64,000 bases of DNA from Rufibacter roseus (lineage in GTDB: Bacteria; Bacteroidota; Bacteroidia; Cytophagales; Hymenobacteraceae), in contig NZ_LRML01000001.1 in NCBI RefSeq assembly GCF_001647285.1, positions 372,001-436,000 of the forward strand, read 5' to 3'. The notes under the pieces are model-generated. The model was not told where the DNA came from and did no database searches. It was given only the letters and a program-made list of their open reading frames with translations. Positions 27,423 through 36,615 of this stretch are shown here, piece by piece. Made by a program: the position numbers and the translations under genes. Within the stretch, counting starts at the first letter, position 1; each line of letters begins with the position of its first letter.

Positions 27423-27602
27423 TTATAAAGCCTGCTTCAGGTGATTAAGGCCTCGGGTAATACGACCAGCAAAGTAAACACCAATCAGAACATTTGCTGT
27501 TATTCCTAAATATTCATAATTAAAAAAAGAATACAGCATACACGGGAAACCAACAGAGTAAAAAAAGATACGAAGGGCGGTGGAAAGCTTGGCAGGAAAC
27601 AT
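27423..27602 (-). CDS. Small membrane protein, unknown
   Basis: 59 residues from the ATG at 27602 (an upstream TTG start at 27632 would add 10): two predicted membrane helices (about 7-25 and 30-50) with a basic C-terminal end. Nothing recognised. It is short and the coding evidence is modest; its reading frame lacks the clear protein signature of its neighbours. Confidence 0.35.
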   Translation of the reverse strand: MFPAKLSTALRIFFYSVGFPCMLYSFFNYEYLGITANVLIGVYFAGRITRGLNHLKQAL

Positions 27603-28217
27603 GAAATTTAAAGTAATTGGTACAAATGTCAAGTAGTCTCCTTACTTGTACAAGAGATTTTATTGACTGAGCTTTTTAATGATTTGCTGGATTTCGAATA
27701 CTTATTGATCACCTGTGGCATAGGCTAACTTTGATTGATGGTGTACTTTTATTTAAAGGTTTATCTTAGGTAGAAGCCGAGCCTGGGGGTGGCACGTTTA
27801 TAGTATTCTACCTCATGGGCAATGCCCTGTTGAAGTCATTGGCTAATAATAGTCTGAGGTCTAAGCAAAAGTCGGAGACCGTATGGCCACCAAATTAAGG
27901 CAGTATCTTCCATTCTCCTAATATCTGTCTACACAACGCCTTGCAAACCTCTCATTTCTTTCAGGTCGGACAAAATTTCAGAACTTACCTTCCATTGTGC
28001 CCGTAACCCAAATTTAAATATTCTATTCGATCTGCTACAAATTTAAAGAGTTTATTTCATCTTATTTATAATAAATAGGATATAAATTTATTCTGAATTG
28101 ACTTAATATTAACATAATATCATCTTTCACAAAAATTATAAGTAAGGTTAAAGATATTATGTAAAATATTAATATTTATATATTTGTTTTTTGCTTGTGA
28201 CACAGACACGAAACCGT
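27603..28217. other. 615-bp AT-rich non-coding stretch
   Basis: No convincing gene or RNA. The right end contains the -7 element for the sugar dehydrogenase gene. The 28010-28175 segment is very AT-rich, with TTTATTATAAATAGG-like runs. Confidence 0.45.
28179..28186 (+). promoter_or_regulatory. -7 element upstream of the sugar dehydrogenase gene
   Basis: TATATTTG fits TAnnTTTG exactly; the gene starts 32 bases further on. The -33 region is weak. Confidence 0.4.
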
Positions 28218-29420
28218 ATGACACATACTACTAGAGTTCTAGTTGCCTTATTCTTAAGCAGCATGTTTGCCTGCTCTTCTAATAATGACAAACCAAATGC
28301 AGAAAGGGAAGGGGAAATATCGTCCTCTACCTCAAATGATACCCTCACTGAAAACGTAACAGAGCAACCCGCTACAGACCCCGATTTAGATAAGATTGTA
28401 CTGCCAGACGGGTTTCAAATCAGCTACTTCGCCCGTGACGTTACCAATGCCCGCTCTATGGCTCTGGCTCCAGATGGTACTTTATATGTGGGCACGCGGC
28501 AGGAAGGAAATGTGTATGCGCTACCAGACCGGAACAAAGACGGCAAAGCTGATGAGGTCATTACCTTGACCAAAGGCCTGAACATGCCCAACGGCGTGGC
28601 CTTGCGCGACGGAAATTTATATGTGGCCGAAGTAAACCGTATTCTGCGCTACGACAACATTGCCCAGAACCTGAAGAACCCGCCGCAACCCAAGGTGATT
28701 TATGACAAGTTTCCGGAAGAAAAACACCATGGCTGGAAATACATTGCCTTTGGGCCCGATGGTAAGTTATATGTACCAGTGGGGGCGCCCTGTAACATCT
28801 GCCTTAGCAAAGATCCAGTGTTCGCCTCTATCACCCGCATGAACCCCGATGGCTCTGGTTTGGAAATTTTTGCCAATGGCGTACGCAACACGGTAGGCTT
28901 TGACTGGCACCCCCAAACAAACGAATTGTGGTTTACCGACAATGGTCGCGACATGATGGGAGACAATACTCCTGCCGATGAGCTGAACCGTGCTCCTAAA
29001 AAAGGCATGCACTTTGGCTACCCGTTCTGCCACGCCGGTGAAGTGCTGGATCCTGAGTTCGGGAAAGGAAAAAACTGTGCAGATTACGTGGCTCCGGTAC
29101 AGAAGCTGAATCCGCACGGAGGCACCTTGGGCATGGAATTCTACACTGGCAACATGTTCCCTGAAAACTATAAAAATCAAATTTTTATTGCCGAACACGG
29201 TTCCTGGAACCGTTCTGAGAAAATTGGCTACCGTGTGAGTTTGGTAAGGACAGATGCTCAAGGCAGAACCAGCTTTGTCCCTTTTGCCGCAGGTTGGCTG
29301 GAGGGCCAGAAAGAGTGGGGCAGGCCGGTAGACGTGGAAATGATGCCAGATGGATCGCTGCTAATTTCTGACGACATGAACGACGCTATTTACCGCATTA
29401 CCTACACCGGCAAAAAGTAA
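28218..29420 (+). CDS. PQQ-dependent sugar dehydrogenase-like lipoprotein
   Basis: 400 residues. Lipobox SSMFAC, then a linker and a six-bladed beta-propeller of the soluble glucose/sorbosone dehydrogenase type (LPDGFQISYFARDVTNARSM, ALAPDGTLYVGTRQEG, GLNMPNGVA, VWFTDNGRD-like blocks). The related enzymes use PQQ or act as periplasmic L-sorbosone dehydrogenases. The ATG at 28218 is preferred over a TTG nine codons upstream. PQQ synthesis genes are not visible here, so the cofactor is an inference. Confidence 0.82.
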   Translation: MTHTTRVLVALFLSSMFACSSNNDKPNAEREGEISSSTSNDTLTENVTEQPATDPDLDKIVLPDGFQISYFARDVTNARSMALAPDGTLYVGTRQEGNVYALPDRNKDGKADEVITLTKGLNMPNGVALRDGNLYVAEVNRILRYDNIAQNLKNPPQPKVIYDKFPEEKHHGWKYIAFGPDGKLYVPVGAPCNICLSKDPVFASITRMNPDGSGLEIFANGVRNTVGFDWHPQTNELWFTDNGRDMMGDNTPADELNRAPKKGMHFGYPFCHAGEVLDPEFGKGKNCADYVAPVQKLNPHGGTLGMEFYTGNMFPENYKNQIFIAEHGSWNRSEKIGYRVSLVRTDAQGRTSFVPFAAGWLEGQKEWGRPVDVEMMPDGSLLISDDMNDAIYRITYTGKK

Positions 29421-29499
29421 TTTCTTTTTTAGCTTATTTTTCTCAAATTGAGCAGAAAACATGTCTGGGCAAATTGCCTGAGTGCTTTTAAACTGCAAA

Positions 29500-29676
29500 A
29501 TGAGATCAAAATCAATTGGCGCTGTATTCGTGCTGGCACTAGTTGCGGTGGTGTTCTTCTTCTGGAAAGCCAACGACCACCAAGAGTGCTCTACCGTGTC
29601 TACTACTGAAATAGACAGCAACGGCTGTACTACCGTGGTAGAAACACACGTATGCCATGAGCGGTTTAATATTTAG
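29500..29676 (+). CDS. Small membrane-anchored protein, unknown
   Basis: 58 residues from the ATG at 29500: one N-terminal membrane helix (about 5-24), then a short cysteine-bearing extracellular part (NDHQECSTVSTTEIDSNGCT and CHERFNI), with three cysteines that could pair. Weak homology knowledge; the pattern of a tail with evenly spaced cysteines is protein-like. Between the sugar dehydrogenase gene and the rim-type operon. Confidence 0.4.
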   Translation: MRSKSIGAVFVLALVAVVFFFWKANDHQECSTVSTTEIDSNGCTTVVETHVCHERFNI

Positions 29677-29701
29677 TTTTCAAAAATTTAAGCCCCGCAC
29701 C

Positions 29702-29747
29702 ATGCTGTTTTTGGTCTGAATTCTGGAAAACAGGCCTGAAGCAGCAT
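29702..29747. repeat. P-family palindrome (copy 10)
   Basis: ATGCTGTTTTTGGTCTG and CAGGCCTGAAGCAGCAT pair with a few mismatches around AATTCTGGAAAA. It lies 22 bases before the ATP-grasp operon, in its upstream region. Confidence 0.6.
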
Positions 29748-29769
29748 TTAGGTATTTCAATTTCTGAAC

Positions 29770-30237
29770 ATGAAGGAAAGCTCAGAGAAACTGATCATCG
29801 GTCGCCGCGAAATGGTTGACTTCCCGGAGTTGGAACTGTATGAGATAGAGGCCAAAGTAGACACTGGCGCCTATACGTCGGCCATTCACTGCAACAACAT
29901 TAGAGAAGTGGATTTACCAGACGGACAGCGGGCCATCCACTTTGAACTGCTGGACGAAGGGCACCCAGCCTACAACCATAAAGCTTTTGAATTCAAAGAC
30001 TTTACCGTCCGTAATATAAAAAGTTCGTTCGGCGATGTGCAGGAACGCTACATTATCCGTACTAAGGTAATCATTCACGGGCAGGCGGTAGAGTCTGAAT
30101 TTTCCCTCTCTGACCGCAGCGATTTAAAGTATCCGGTATTACTGGGCCGCGTGCTCCTCCGGAGGCGCTTTATAGTGGATGTGTCGAAGAAAAATCTTTC
30201 TTTAAAGGCAAAAAACAAAGCCAAGAAAAGAAATTAA
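29770..30237 (+). CDS. Retropepsin-like protease of the RimB / ATP-dependent zinc protease family
   Basis: 155 residues. The [11 protein letters not shown] motif carries the catalytic aspartate in the retropepsin-like DTG context typical of this family, historically misnamed zinc protease. Relatives cleave or process glutamate tails made by RimK. It starts the operon with rimK, separated by only 16 bases. Likely partner in the tag-processing system. Confidence 0.85.
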   Translation: MKESSEKLIIGRREMVDFPELELYEIEAKVDTGAYTSAIHCNNIREVDLPDGQRAIHFELLDEGHPAYNHKAFEFKDFTVRNIKSSFGDVQERYIIRTKVIIHGQAVESEFSLSDRSDLKYPVLLGRVLLRRRFIVDVSKKNLSLKAKNKAKKRN

Positions 30238-30253
30238 CCCAACAACTGCTCTT

Positions 30254-31189
30254 ATGAAAATTGCGATTCTTTCTCGCAACCCTAGATTATATTCCACCCG
30301 CCGGTTGGTAGAAGCGGCCCAGGAACGCGGTCATGAGGCCGTGGTGCTTGACCACCTGCGCTGTGACCTGGTCATGGAAAAAGGCGACCCCCACATTCTC
30401 TACAAAGGCGAACTACTCACAGGTATTGACGCCGTTATTCCGCGCATTGGTGCTTCGGTGACGTTCTATGGAACAGCTGTGGTGCGGCAGTTTGAGATGA
30501 TGAAGGTGAAAAGTGTGGTAGCCAGCCAATCTATTGTGCGCTCCAGAGACAAACTACGCAGCCTGCAGATTATGGCACGCGCCGGACTGGGTATGCCCAA
30601 AACCGCTTTCACAAACTACTCCAAAGAAGTAAAAGAACTGATAAAAGAAGTAGGTGGCGCACCTTTGGTGATTAAATTACTAGAAGGTACCCAAGGCTTG
30701 GGCGTGGTATTGGCTGAAACCCAAAAAGCCGCCGAATCAGTAATTGAAGCTTTTCATAACCTGAAGGCCAGAATTATTGTGCAGGAATTCATAGCCGAAA
30801 GCAAGGGAGCCGACATACGTGTGTTTGTGGTGAACGGCGAAGTGGTAGGCGCCATGAAGCGTCAGGGAAAAGAAGGCGAGTTTCGCTCTAATTTACACCG
30901 CGGCGGCAGTGCCAGCTTAATCAAATTGACCCGGGCCGAGAAAGCCGCCGCTTTAATGGCTGCTAAATCTTTGGGACTTGACGTGGCCGGGGTAGACATG
31001 CTGCAATCCAAGCGCGGTCCGCTCATTCTGGAAGTGAATTCCTCGCCTGGTTTGGAAGGTATAGAGAAAGCTACACAAACCAACATTGCCGGAAAGATTA
31101 TTGAATACACCGAGTTACTCGTGACTAAAGGCAAGCCTAAAAAGTCGAAATCTAAAAGTACCCCTGATGGCGGAGATGACCATCAATGA
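30254..31189 (+). CDS. rimK: RimK-type ATP-grasp glutamate ligase
   Basis: 311 residues, ATP-grasp ligase. [14 protein letters not shown] and the glycine-rich [11 protein letters not shown] belong to the ATP-grasp fold, and [14 protein letters not shown] to the Mg-binding tail. RimK adds glutamates to ribosomal protein S6 and related targets. It sits second in a tight operon; its last codons overlap the next gene. Confidence 0.9.
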   Translation: MKIAILSRNPRLYSTRRLVEAAQERGHEAVVLDHLRCDLVMEKGDPHILYKGELLTGIDAVIPRIGASVTFYGTAVVRQFEMMKVKSVVASQSIVRSRDKLRSLQIMARAGLGMPKTAFTNYSKEVKELIKEVGGAPLVIKLLEGTQGLGVVLAETQKAAESVIEAFHNLKARIIVQEFIAESKGADIRVFVVNGEVVGAMKRQGKEGEFRSNLHRGGSASLIKLTRAEKAAALMAAKSLGLDVAGVDMLQSKRGPLILEVNSSPGLEGIEKATQTNIAGKIIEYTELLVTKGKPKKSKSKSTPDGGDDHQ

Positions 31190-32105
31190 CATATCCATTG
31201 CGCCCGGAGATAAGAAGCTCATTAGGCTGAATATTTCGCGGCTGCCCAGCGGTACTGAAATAGACATACCTATTCACGTGTTCAGAGCCGAAGAGCCAGG
31301 GCCGGTACTGCTGCTCATGGCCGGTATGCACGGCGATGAAGTGAACGGCGTGGAACTAATCCGGCGCATGATCAGGCGGGAAATGCTGCATCCGCTCAAA
31401 GGCACTGTTCTGGCCATTCCTGTTTTGAATATCTATGGCTTTTTGAACTTCTCCAGAGAAGTGCCTGACGGGAAAGACGTAAACCGCAGCTTCCCGGGCA
31501 ATCCAAAAGGGTCTTTAGCCAGCCGTGTAGCCGCCCGGTTCACCAAAGAAATACTTCCGTTGGTTGACTATGGTATTGATTTTCATACGGGTGGGCGAAG
31601 CAAGTGTAATTTTCCGCAGGTGCGTTGCAGATTGGAAGATGGTGAAAGCGAAACCTTAGCGAAAGCATTTGGAGCCCCTTTTATTCTAAACTCGAATTAC
31701 CGCCCAGGTTCCTTACGCAAAGAAGCCGCTAGCCAAGGCAAAACCATTATTGTGTATGAAACGGGCGAATCTTTGAGGTTTGATGAAACCGGGATTAACA
31801 TGGCCATGGAAGGCACACACCGCGTGATGCAGTATTTAGGTATGCTAGAAAATGCTGTGCCCGTTTCACACCCACCCATCATCTGCCAAAGCACCACCTG
31901 GATTAGAGCCCGCCGGGCAGGCTTGTTCCGTAGCTTCGTGAAAAACGGACAGTCTATAAGCCGTGGTCAGCAAGTAGGTGCCGTCTCAGATCCGTACGGC
32001 TACGCCACCCACCCCATCACCTCACATGTGAGCGGCTACGTCATCGGTCTCAACAACATGCCCGTTGTCAACCAAGGCGACGCCATTTTGCATATTGGGT
32101 ATTAA
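31167..32105 (+). CDS. Succinylglutamate desuccinylase / aspartoacylase family hydrolase
   Basis: 312 residues. Zinc-binding motifs GMHGDEVNG and IDFHTGG match the AstE/aspartoacylase family, which cleaves N-acyl amino acids. It overlaps rimK by 23 bases (ATG at 31167; 31176 is also possible), which suggests translational coupling. In this operon it may hydrolyse glutamylated or acylated products of RimK, but that is inferred. Confidence 0.85.
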   Translation: MAEMTINDISIAPGDKKLIRLNISRLPSGTEIDIPIHVFRAEEPGPVLLLMAGMHGDEVNGVELIRRMIRREMLHPLKGTVLAIPVLNIYGFLNFSREVPDGKDVNRSFPGNPKGSLASRVAARFTKEILPLVDYGIDFHTGGRSKCNFPQVRCRLEDGESETLAKAFGAPFILNSNYRPGSLRKEAASQGKTIIVYETGESLRFDETGINMAMEGTHRVMQYLGMLENAVPVSHPPIICQSTTWIRARRAGLFRSFVKNGQSISRGQQVGAVSDPYGYATHPITSHVSGYVIGLNNMPVVNQGDAILHIGY

Positions 32106-32120
32106 TTCTCTTGATTCTTG

Positions 32121-32163
32121 CTGCTGTTTTTGGCCTGTTTTCTGAAAAGGAGGCCAAAAACGC
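32121..32163. repeat. P-family palindrome (copy 11), terminator-like
   Basis: An 11-bp perfect core GTTTTTGGCCT / AGGCCAAAAAC around a 14-base loop. After the aspartoacylase-type gene. Confidence 0.7.
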
Positions 32164-32884
32164 CCACTCAAATGACACAGCAGCGTCTTGTAGAATTACT
32201 AGTGTCGGTTCTACTATTTATCTCCCTTCTTAGCGCTTCCTGCGGGAGCGGGCAACGCAGAAGCCGAAGGCGCCGAGGCGCTTAGCGGACGCACGAGACA
32301 CAGGTTCTAGTTAGCAGTAGCCACTTTCGCTATGAAACTACGCACTTCTGCCAAGTGGTAAATTTACTGAAGCCCTTACTGTTTGAGCGGCAGCGAGTTT
32401 AAGGGCTTCTTGATTCTTTTGGTTAGGTTGAACATCAAGGAGAAAAGTGAAAACCCCGGCAGAAAGAGAGGCAGCTAGAGATTAAGGAGCAGCAGTTGTG
32501 GGAGCAAAAGTCATTAAGTTGTTGGAGAGAACACGCAACAACGGCGGAGTGTAAAGCGAAAGAAGGGGCAATAGTCTTCGTTAGATCCCTCGGCGATGCT
32601 CGGGATGACCGGCAAAAGAACAGAAGGATCAGCAATGCGTGGACCGGCAGATGTCAACATTCCCCTTCGCCCCTTTCAGAAGGGGAGTATCTGGAATGTG
32701 TGCTCGTGAAATGATCCTTGGGTTTAACTACAAATTCGTCTAAACAGACAATAAAAACTCTCTGCAGAATTATTTCAACCAAGCGTAGGGGTAAATGGCA
32801 GTCTGCCTGTTTTGTAAAAGATTAAGTTGTAAGTTCTTCCCCAGACCTGCGCTTAAGATACACAATCTTCAAATTCCTTTATTG
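32164..32884. other. 720-bp gap with repeat fragments upstream of the TonB receptor
   Basis: No gene supported. It holds a 10-bp hairpin GAAGCCCTTA / TAAGGGCTTC (32369-32409) and a partial second copy of the 265-bp element (32574-32702). A 72-codon open frame at 32496-32714 lies across this repeat and looks non-coding. Confidence 0.5.
32574..32702. repeat. Partial copy of the 265-bp element's right half
   Basis: GTCTTCGTTAGATCCCTCGG, GCTCGGGATGACCG, ATCAGCAATGCGTGGAC and GGGGAGTATCTGGAATG correspond in order to 3791-3937. The left inverted repeat is absent. Confidence 0.65.
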
Positions 32885-35257
32885 ATGTCCTTCTTCTTTC
32901 TGAAAGGCGAAACAGGCAAAAAACTTCGTCTGCTGGTCCTGCTGGGCTTTGCTTTGGTGTGGTTACCAATGGCAAGTTATGCTCAGAAATTTACCCTCAG
33001 TGGCTACGTGCGTGATGCCAAAACCGGCGAAAATTTAATTGGGGTAGCCATTCTGAATTCCATCACTGGCCAGGGTACTGCCACCAATGCCTATGGGTTC
33101 TACAGCATTACTGTGCCCAAAGACTCGCTCAAGTTGGTATTCTCGTACGTGGGCTATGAGCGTAGCACTATGTCAGTTTTTCTGAACAAAGACATGGAGC
33201 AGAATGTGTTGTTGACGCCTGCCTCTACCCAGCTAGAAGCCGTGGAGATTGTGAACACCCGCGAAGAAGATGTGCGTGAGACTACCCGCATGAGCACTAT
33301 AAATATGAGCGTGGCCCAAATAAAATCAGTGCCAGCCCTTTTTGGGGAGGTTGACGTGCTCAAAGTATTGCAGTTGCTGCCGGGGGTGCAGTCGGGTGGG
33401 GAAGGAACCAGCGGCTTTTACGTGCGCGGCGGCGGACCAGACCAGAACCTGATTTTATTAGACGGAACGCCTGTGTACAACGCTTCGCACTTGTTCGGGT
33501 TCTTCTCAGTATTTAATGCCGAAGCTTTGAACAACGTGGAATTGGTAAAAGGCGGGTTTCCGGCTCGTTACGGTGGAAGGTTGTCTAGTGTGCTGGACAT
33601 CAGCATGAAGGAAGGCAACATGAACGAAGTAGACGGCGAAGGCTCTATTGGGTTGATTGCTTCCAGGTTGACTGTGGGTGGACCTATAAAAAAAGATGTG
33701 GCTTCCTTTATCTTCTCTGGCCGCCGTACTTATATAGACATACTGGCCAGGCCGTTCATGAACAAAGAAGAAGGCGTGGCCGGCTATTATTTCTATGACC
33801 TTAACGGCAAGCTGAACTGGAAGGTAAGTCCCAAAGACCGCCTGTACCTGAGCGCATACACGGGCTACGATGAGTTTTACAATAAAATGGAAGACAATGG
33901 TTCTGGGCGGCAAAACAGCAGGGCCGGATTGGGCTGGGGTAACCTGACATCTGCCTTCCGCTGGAACCGCATCATCAACCAGCGCCTGTTCCTGAACACG
34001 CACCTCACCTACACCAAGTATCAGTTTGACATTAGCAGCGAGGAAGAAAGCACCTACCAAGGCGACCGCTATGATTATCGACTCAAATACCTCTCTAACA
34101 TCCGTGACCTGAGCGCCAAACTAGATTTCGACTTCATCCCTAACCTGAACCATTACATCCGGTTTGGAGGGCAGTATGTGCATCATCAGTTTCAACCCGG
34201 TGCGTTGCAGGTGCGCAGCAATTCTGACGGCGAAGCCGATAATCTGGATGTGAACACAAAGAAAACAAATGCGCAGGAAGTGGGGGTGTATATAGAAGAT
34301 GATGTGCGCCTTTCGGAGCGGGTAAAGGTAAACTTAGGCGTGAGGGCCAATGGCTTTGGCGTGAACGGCGAGTTCTATTCCTCTATTGAGCCAAGAGCCT
34401 CGGTGCGGTTTATTGCTACCGATAAGCTGAGCCTGAAAGCTTCTTACGCCAACATGACGCAGTTCATTCACCTGCTCACCAACAGCGGTATTGGCCTGCC
34501 CACCGACCTTTGGGTGCCATCCACTGAAAAAATAAAGCCGCAGCGTTCGAACCAAGTAGCCATTGGTGCCACCCGCACCATTGCCGATGATAAAGTAGAG
34601 TTCAGCGTGGAAGCTTATTACAAGACCATGCACAACCTGATTGAGTACAAAGAAGGAGCCTCGTTTATAGGAATATCCAGCAACTGGGACACCAAAGTAA
34701 CCACCGGTAAAGGAGATGCTTATGGTCTGGAGTTCTTCCTGCACAAGAAAGTAGGCCGCACTAACGGCTGGATTGGCTACACACTGGCTTGGTCTAACCG
34801 CCAGTTCGCGGAGCTGAACCAAGGCAAAGAATTCCCTTACCGCTATGACCGCCGCCATGATTTTGAGGTAGTGGTGATTCACCAGCTAAAACCAAACCTG
34901 TCGCTCTCTGCTACCTGGGTGTACGGTACCGGTAACTCCATCACGCTGCCTGAGGCCAGATATGTAGTAGGAGAGGCATTCCCAGATGGTTATACCGGCA
35001 CCCAAACGTACAGTGACTATGGCTCCCGTAACGGCTACCGTATGGCCGCCTACCACCGCGCCGACATCAGCCTGAGCCATACCAAAAAGAAGAGCTGGGG
35101 TGAAGTAGTGAACAACATCAGTTTCTATAATGCCTACAACCGTAAGAATCCCTATTACATCTACCTCCAAAGTGGTTATGACGGAGAACCGGGCAAGTTC
35201 AAGCAGATCAGTTTGTTCCCAATTCTACCGTCTGTTAGCAAAACCTTTAAGTTTTAA
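32885..35257 (+). CDS. TonB-dependent receptor with carboxypeptidase-regulatory domain
   Basis: 790 residues. Signal peptide ending SYAQ, CarboxypepD_reg-like domain (LSGYVRDAKTGENLIGVAIL), plug (DVLKVLQLLPGVQSGGEGTS, RGGGPDQNLILLDGTPVYN) and a 22-strand-type barrel ending in aromatic F. This outer-membrane receptor imports a large substrate using TonB energy. It precedes a DUF4249 lipoprotein by 4 bases of gap, the usual paired arrangement. Substrate unknown. The ATG at 32885 is chosen over 32795 to place the signal peptide. Confidence 0.9.
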   Translation: MSFFFLKGETGKKLRLLVLLGFALVWLPMASYAQKFTLSGYVRDAKTGENLIGVAILNSITGQGTATNAYGFYSITVPKDSLKLVFSYVGYERSTMSVFLNKDMEQNVLLTPASTQLEAVEIVNTREEDVRETTRMSTINMSVAQIKSVPALFGEVDVLKVLQLLPGVQSGGEGTSGFYVRGGGPDQNLILLDGTPVYNASHLFGFFSVFNAEALNNVELVKGGFPARYGGRLSSVLDISMKEGNMNEVDGEGSIGLIASRLTVGGPIKKDVASFIFSGRRTYIDILARPFMNKEEGVAGYYFYDLNGKLNWKVSPKDRLYLSAYTGYDEFYNKMEDNGSGRQNSRAGLGWGNLTSAFRWNRIINQRLFLNTHLTYTKYQFDISSEEESTYQGDRYDYRLKYLSNIRDLSAKLDFDFIPNLNHYIRFGGQYVHHQFQPGALQVRSNSDGEADNLDVNTKKTNAQEVGVYIEDDVRLSERVKVNLGVRANGFGVNGEFYSSIEPRASVRFIATDKLSLKASYANMTQFIHLLTNSGIGLPTDLWVPSTEKIKPQRSNQVAIGATRTIADDKVEFSVEAYYKTMHNLIEYKEGASFIGISSNWDTKVTTGKGDAYGLEFFLHKKVGRTNGWIGYTLAWSNRQFAELNQGKEFPYRYDRRHDFEVVVIHQLKPNLSLSATWVYGTGNSITLPEARYVVGEAFPDGYTGTQTYSDYGSRNGYRMAAYHRADISLSHTKKKSWGEVVNNISFYNAYNRKNPYYIYLQSGYDGEPGKFKQISLFPILPSVSKTFKF

Positions 35258-35261
35258 TTTT

Positions 35262-36203
35262 ATGTTACATCGTGTTTTTGCCCTGCTTTCTGGAAAACAG
35301 CCCCAAAACAGCTTGAGATCTTTGGTGCTGGGTGGCCTATTGGCGGCTTCTGTTCTGCAAAGTTGCGAGACCGTGGTTGAGATAGATATTGAACCGCACA
35401 CCCCTAAACTAGCCCTTCAGTACAACCTACATAATGAGATAACTGACCAAAGCCTGTTTGTAGGCCGTAGCCAAAGTGTCTTGTCTGGCAATGATCTTTG
35501 GCGCAACGGCAGCGTACAAAATGCCACCGTTACTATCAAAGACGGAAATGGAAATCTGCAACAGAGCTTTGTCTTCAAACCTCACGCCGACGACCCCAAG
35601 ATTGGCAACTACAAACCTGCTAATTCTTTTACACCCGTACCTGGGCAAAACTACACCCTCTCGGTGAGTGCACCTGGGTTTGAGACTGTACAGGGAACTT
35701 TGACCATGCCTGTCCCGGTGCCTGTTTCAACAGCTTCCTTCACACCAGATTCCCGCAACGGAGAATTTGTTCTGTCTGGTTTATTGCGCATTCAGTTCAA
35801 CGACCTGCCCAACCAGCAGAATTACTACCGCTTGCACATTAAACTGTTAGACCAAAACGGAAACCAGGTAGGCTACTTTATACAGGTAGAGGAAGACGGA
35901 GACATATTTGGGGAGGAAGTGGAGAAAGTGAGGCTATACCAAGTGTTCGACGATGGCTGGGCCAACAACGGTACTATTTCATTCTTGGGTAAAGTAGAGG
36001 CGTACGTAGGAAACATGGAGCCTGTAGAAATGGAAGTAACCTTAGAACACATTACCCGTGATTTGTTTCTGTATGAGCGCTCCCGCGAAAATTATGAAGA
36101 GGACAATCCTTTTGCGGAACCACTCAACTTACATAGCAACTTGCAAAACGGCTACGGAAGCTTTGGCGGCATAACTGTCAGCAAGTACAAGATTGCTCTG
36201 TAG
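35262..36203 (+). CDS. DUF4249 domain-containing lipoprotein
   Basis: 313 residues; lipobox VLQSC, then a beta-sandwich DUF4249 domain (VEIDIEPHTPKLALQYNLHN, TLTMPVPVPVSTASF). DUF4249 proteins are found next to TonB receptors and act as their surface or periplasmic partners. Starts 5 bases after the receptor stop. The first 17 codons overlap a P palindrome (35272-35312), so the mature lipoprotein begins well after it. Confidence 0.85.
   Translation: MLHRVFALLSGKQPQNSLRSLVLGGLLAASVLQSCETVVEIDIEPHTPKLALQYNLHNEITDQSLFVGRSQSVLSGNDLWRNGSVQNATVTIKDGNGNLQQSFVFKPHADDPKIGNYKPANSFTPVPGQNYTLSVSAPGFETVQGTLTMPVPVPVSTASFTPDSRNGEFVLSGLLRIQFNDLPNQQNYYRLHIKLLDQNGNQVGYFIQVEEDGDIFGEEVEKVRLYQVFDDGWANNGTISFLGKVEAYVGNMEPVEMEVTLEHITRDLFLYERSRENYEEDNPFAEPLNLHSNLQNGYGSFGGITVSKYKIAL
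35272..35312. repeat. P-family palindrome (copy 12) inside a coding start
   Basis: TGTTTTTGCCCTGCTTTC and AAACAGCCCCAAAACA lie within codons 4-17 of the DUF4249 gene. The palindrome encodes the n-region of the signal peptide. Confidence 0.55.
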
Positions 36204-36221
36204 AATTCATCTCTGATTTTT

Positions 36222-36275
36222 AAAAGACTCTGTTTTAGGCCTGATTTTTAAAAATCAGCTAAAACAGAGTCTTTT
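36222..36275. repeat. P-family palindrome (copy 13), terminator-like
   Basis: AAAAGACTCTGTTTTAG pairs exactly with CTAAAACAGAGTCTTTT; the inside CTGATTTTTAAAAATCAG is itself a perfect palindrome. Downstream of the DUF4249 gene. Confidence 0.8.
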
Positions 36276-36358
36276 CGTTTATGCTTCTCTGAAGTTAGCC
36301 CAAATGAAGGAGCCTACCCCCGCCCCTCTGAGGAGGTGGCGGTGTTAAGTTCTCACTA

Positions 36359-36485
36359 TAAGAGTTTGCTCTTCCGGATTTGCAATCCGGAAGAGGGTAC
36401 TAAGGAGATTTGCAATCCCCGTTGCTGCGCCTTTGAACAGCACAAGCCACGGATTGTAAATCCCAAACAGCGGAGAATTTAACGG
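36359..36485 (-). repeat. R-family repeat variant (copy 5)
   Basis: On the minus strand it begins CCGCTGTTTGGGATTTACAA, sharing the CCGCTGTTTGG header with copies near the transposase. It contains three GGATTTGCAATCC-like stems, the best of which is CTCTTCCGGATT paired across a TGC loop (36369-36395). Confidence 0.55.
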
Positions 36486-36533
36486 CTCTACCTCCTCGGA
36501 GGTGTAAGTTATTTTTGCTGATGGTATACAACT

Positions 36534-36571
36534 AAAAAGCCTCACCAGTATAAGCACCAGTGAGGCTTTTT
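36534..36571. terminator. Bidirectional terminator between metF and R repeat
   Basis: AAAAAGCCTCAC and GTGAGGCTTTTT form a perfect 12-bp stem with a 14-base loop. It sits 36 bases past the metF stop on the minus strand. Confidence 0.75.
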
Positions 36572-36575
36572 GTAT

Positions 36576-36615
36576 TCTGTTTTAGGGCTGTTTTTGGAAA
36601 AACAGCCCTAAAAGA
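36576..36615. repeat. P-family palindrome (copy 14) overlapping the metF stop
   Basis: TTTTAGGGCTGTTTTT pairs perfectly with AAAAACAGCCCTAAAA over a GG loop. The metF TAG (36608-36610, minus strand) is part of the right arm. Confidence 0.8.

Noticed and set aside
32496-32714. 72-codon open reading frame
   Set aside because: It runs across a repeat copy of the 265-bp element, has no family-like composition and no promoter.
33506-34060. Long antisense ORF opposite the TonB receptor gene
   Set aside because: It follows from the codon bias of the real gene on the plus strand and has no independent support; the same holds for other long antisense frames over pheT, metH and DUF5916.
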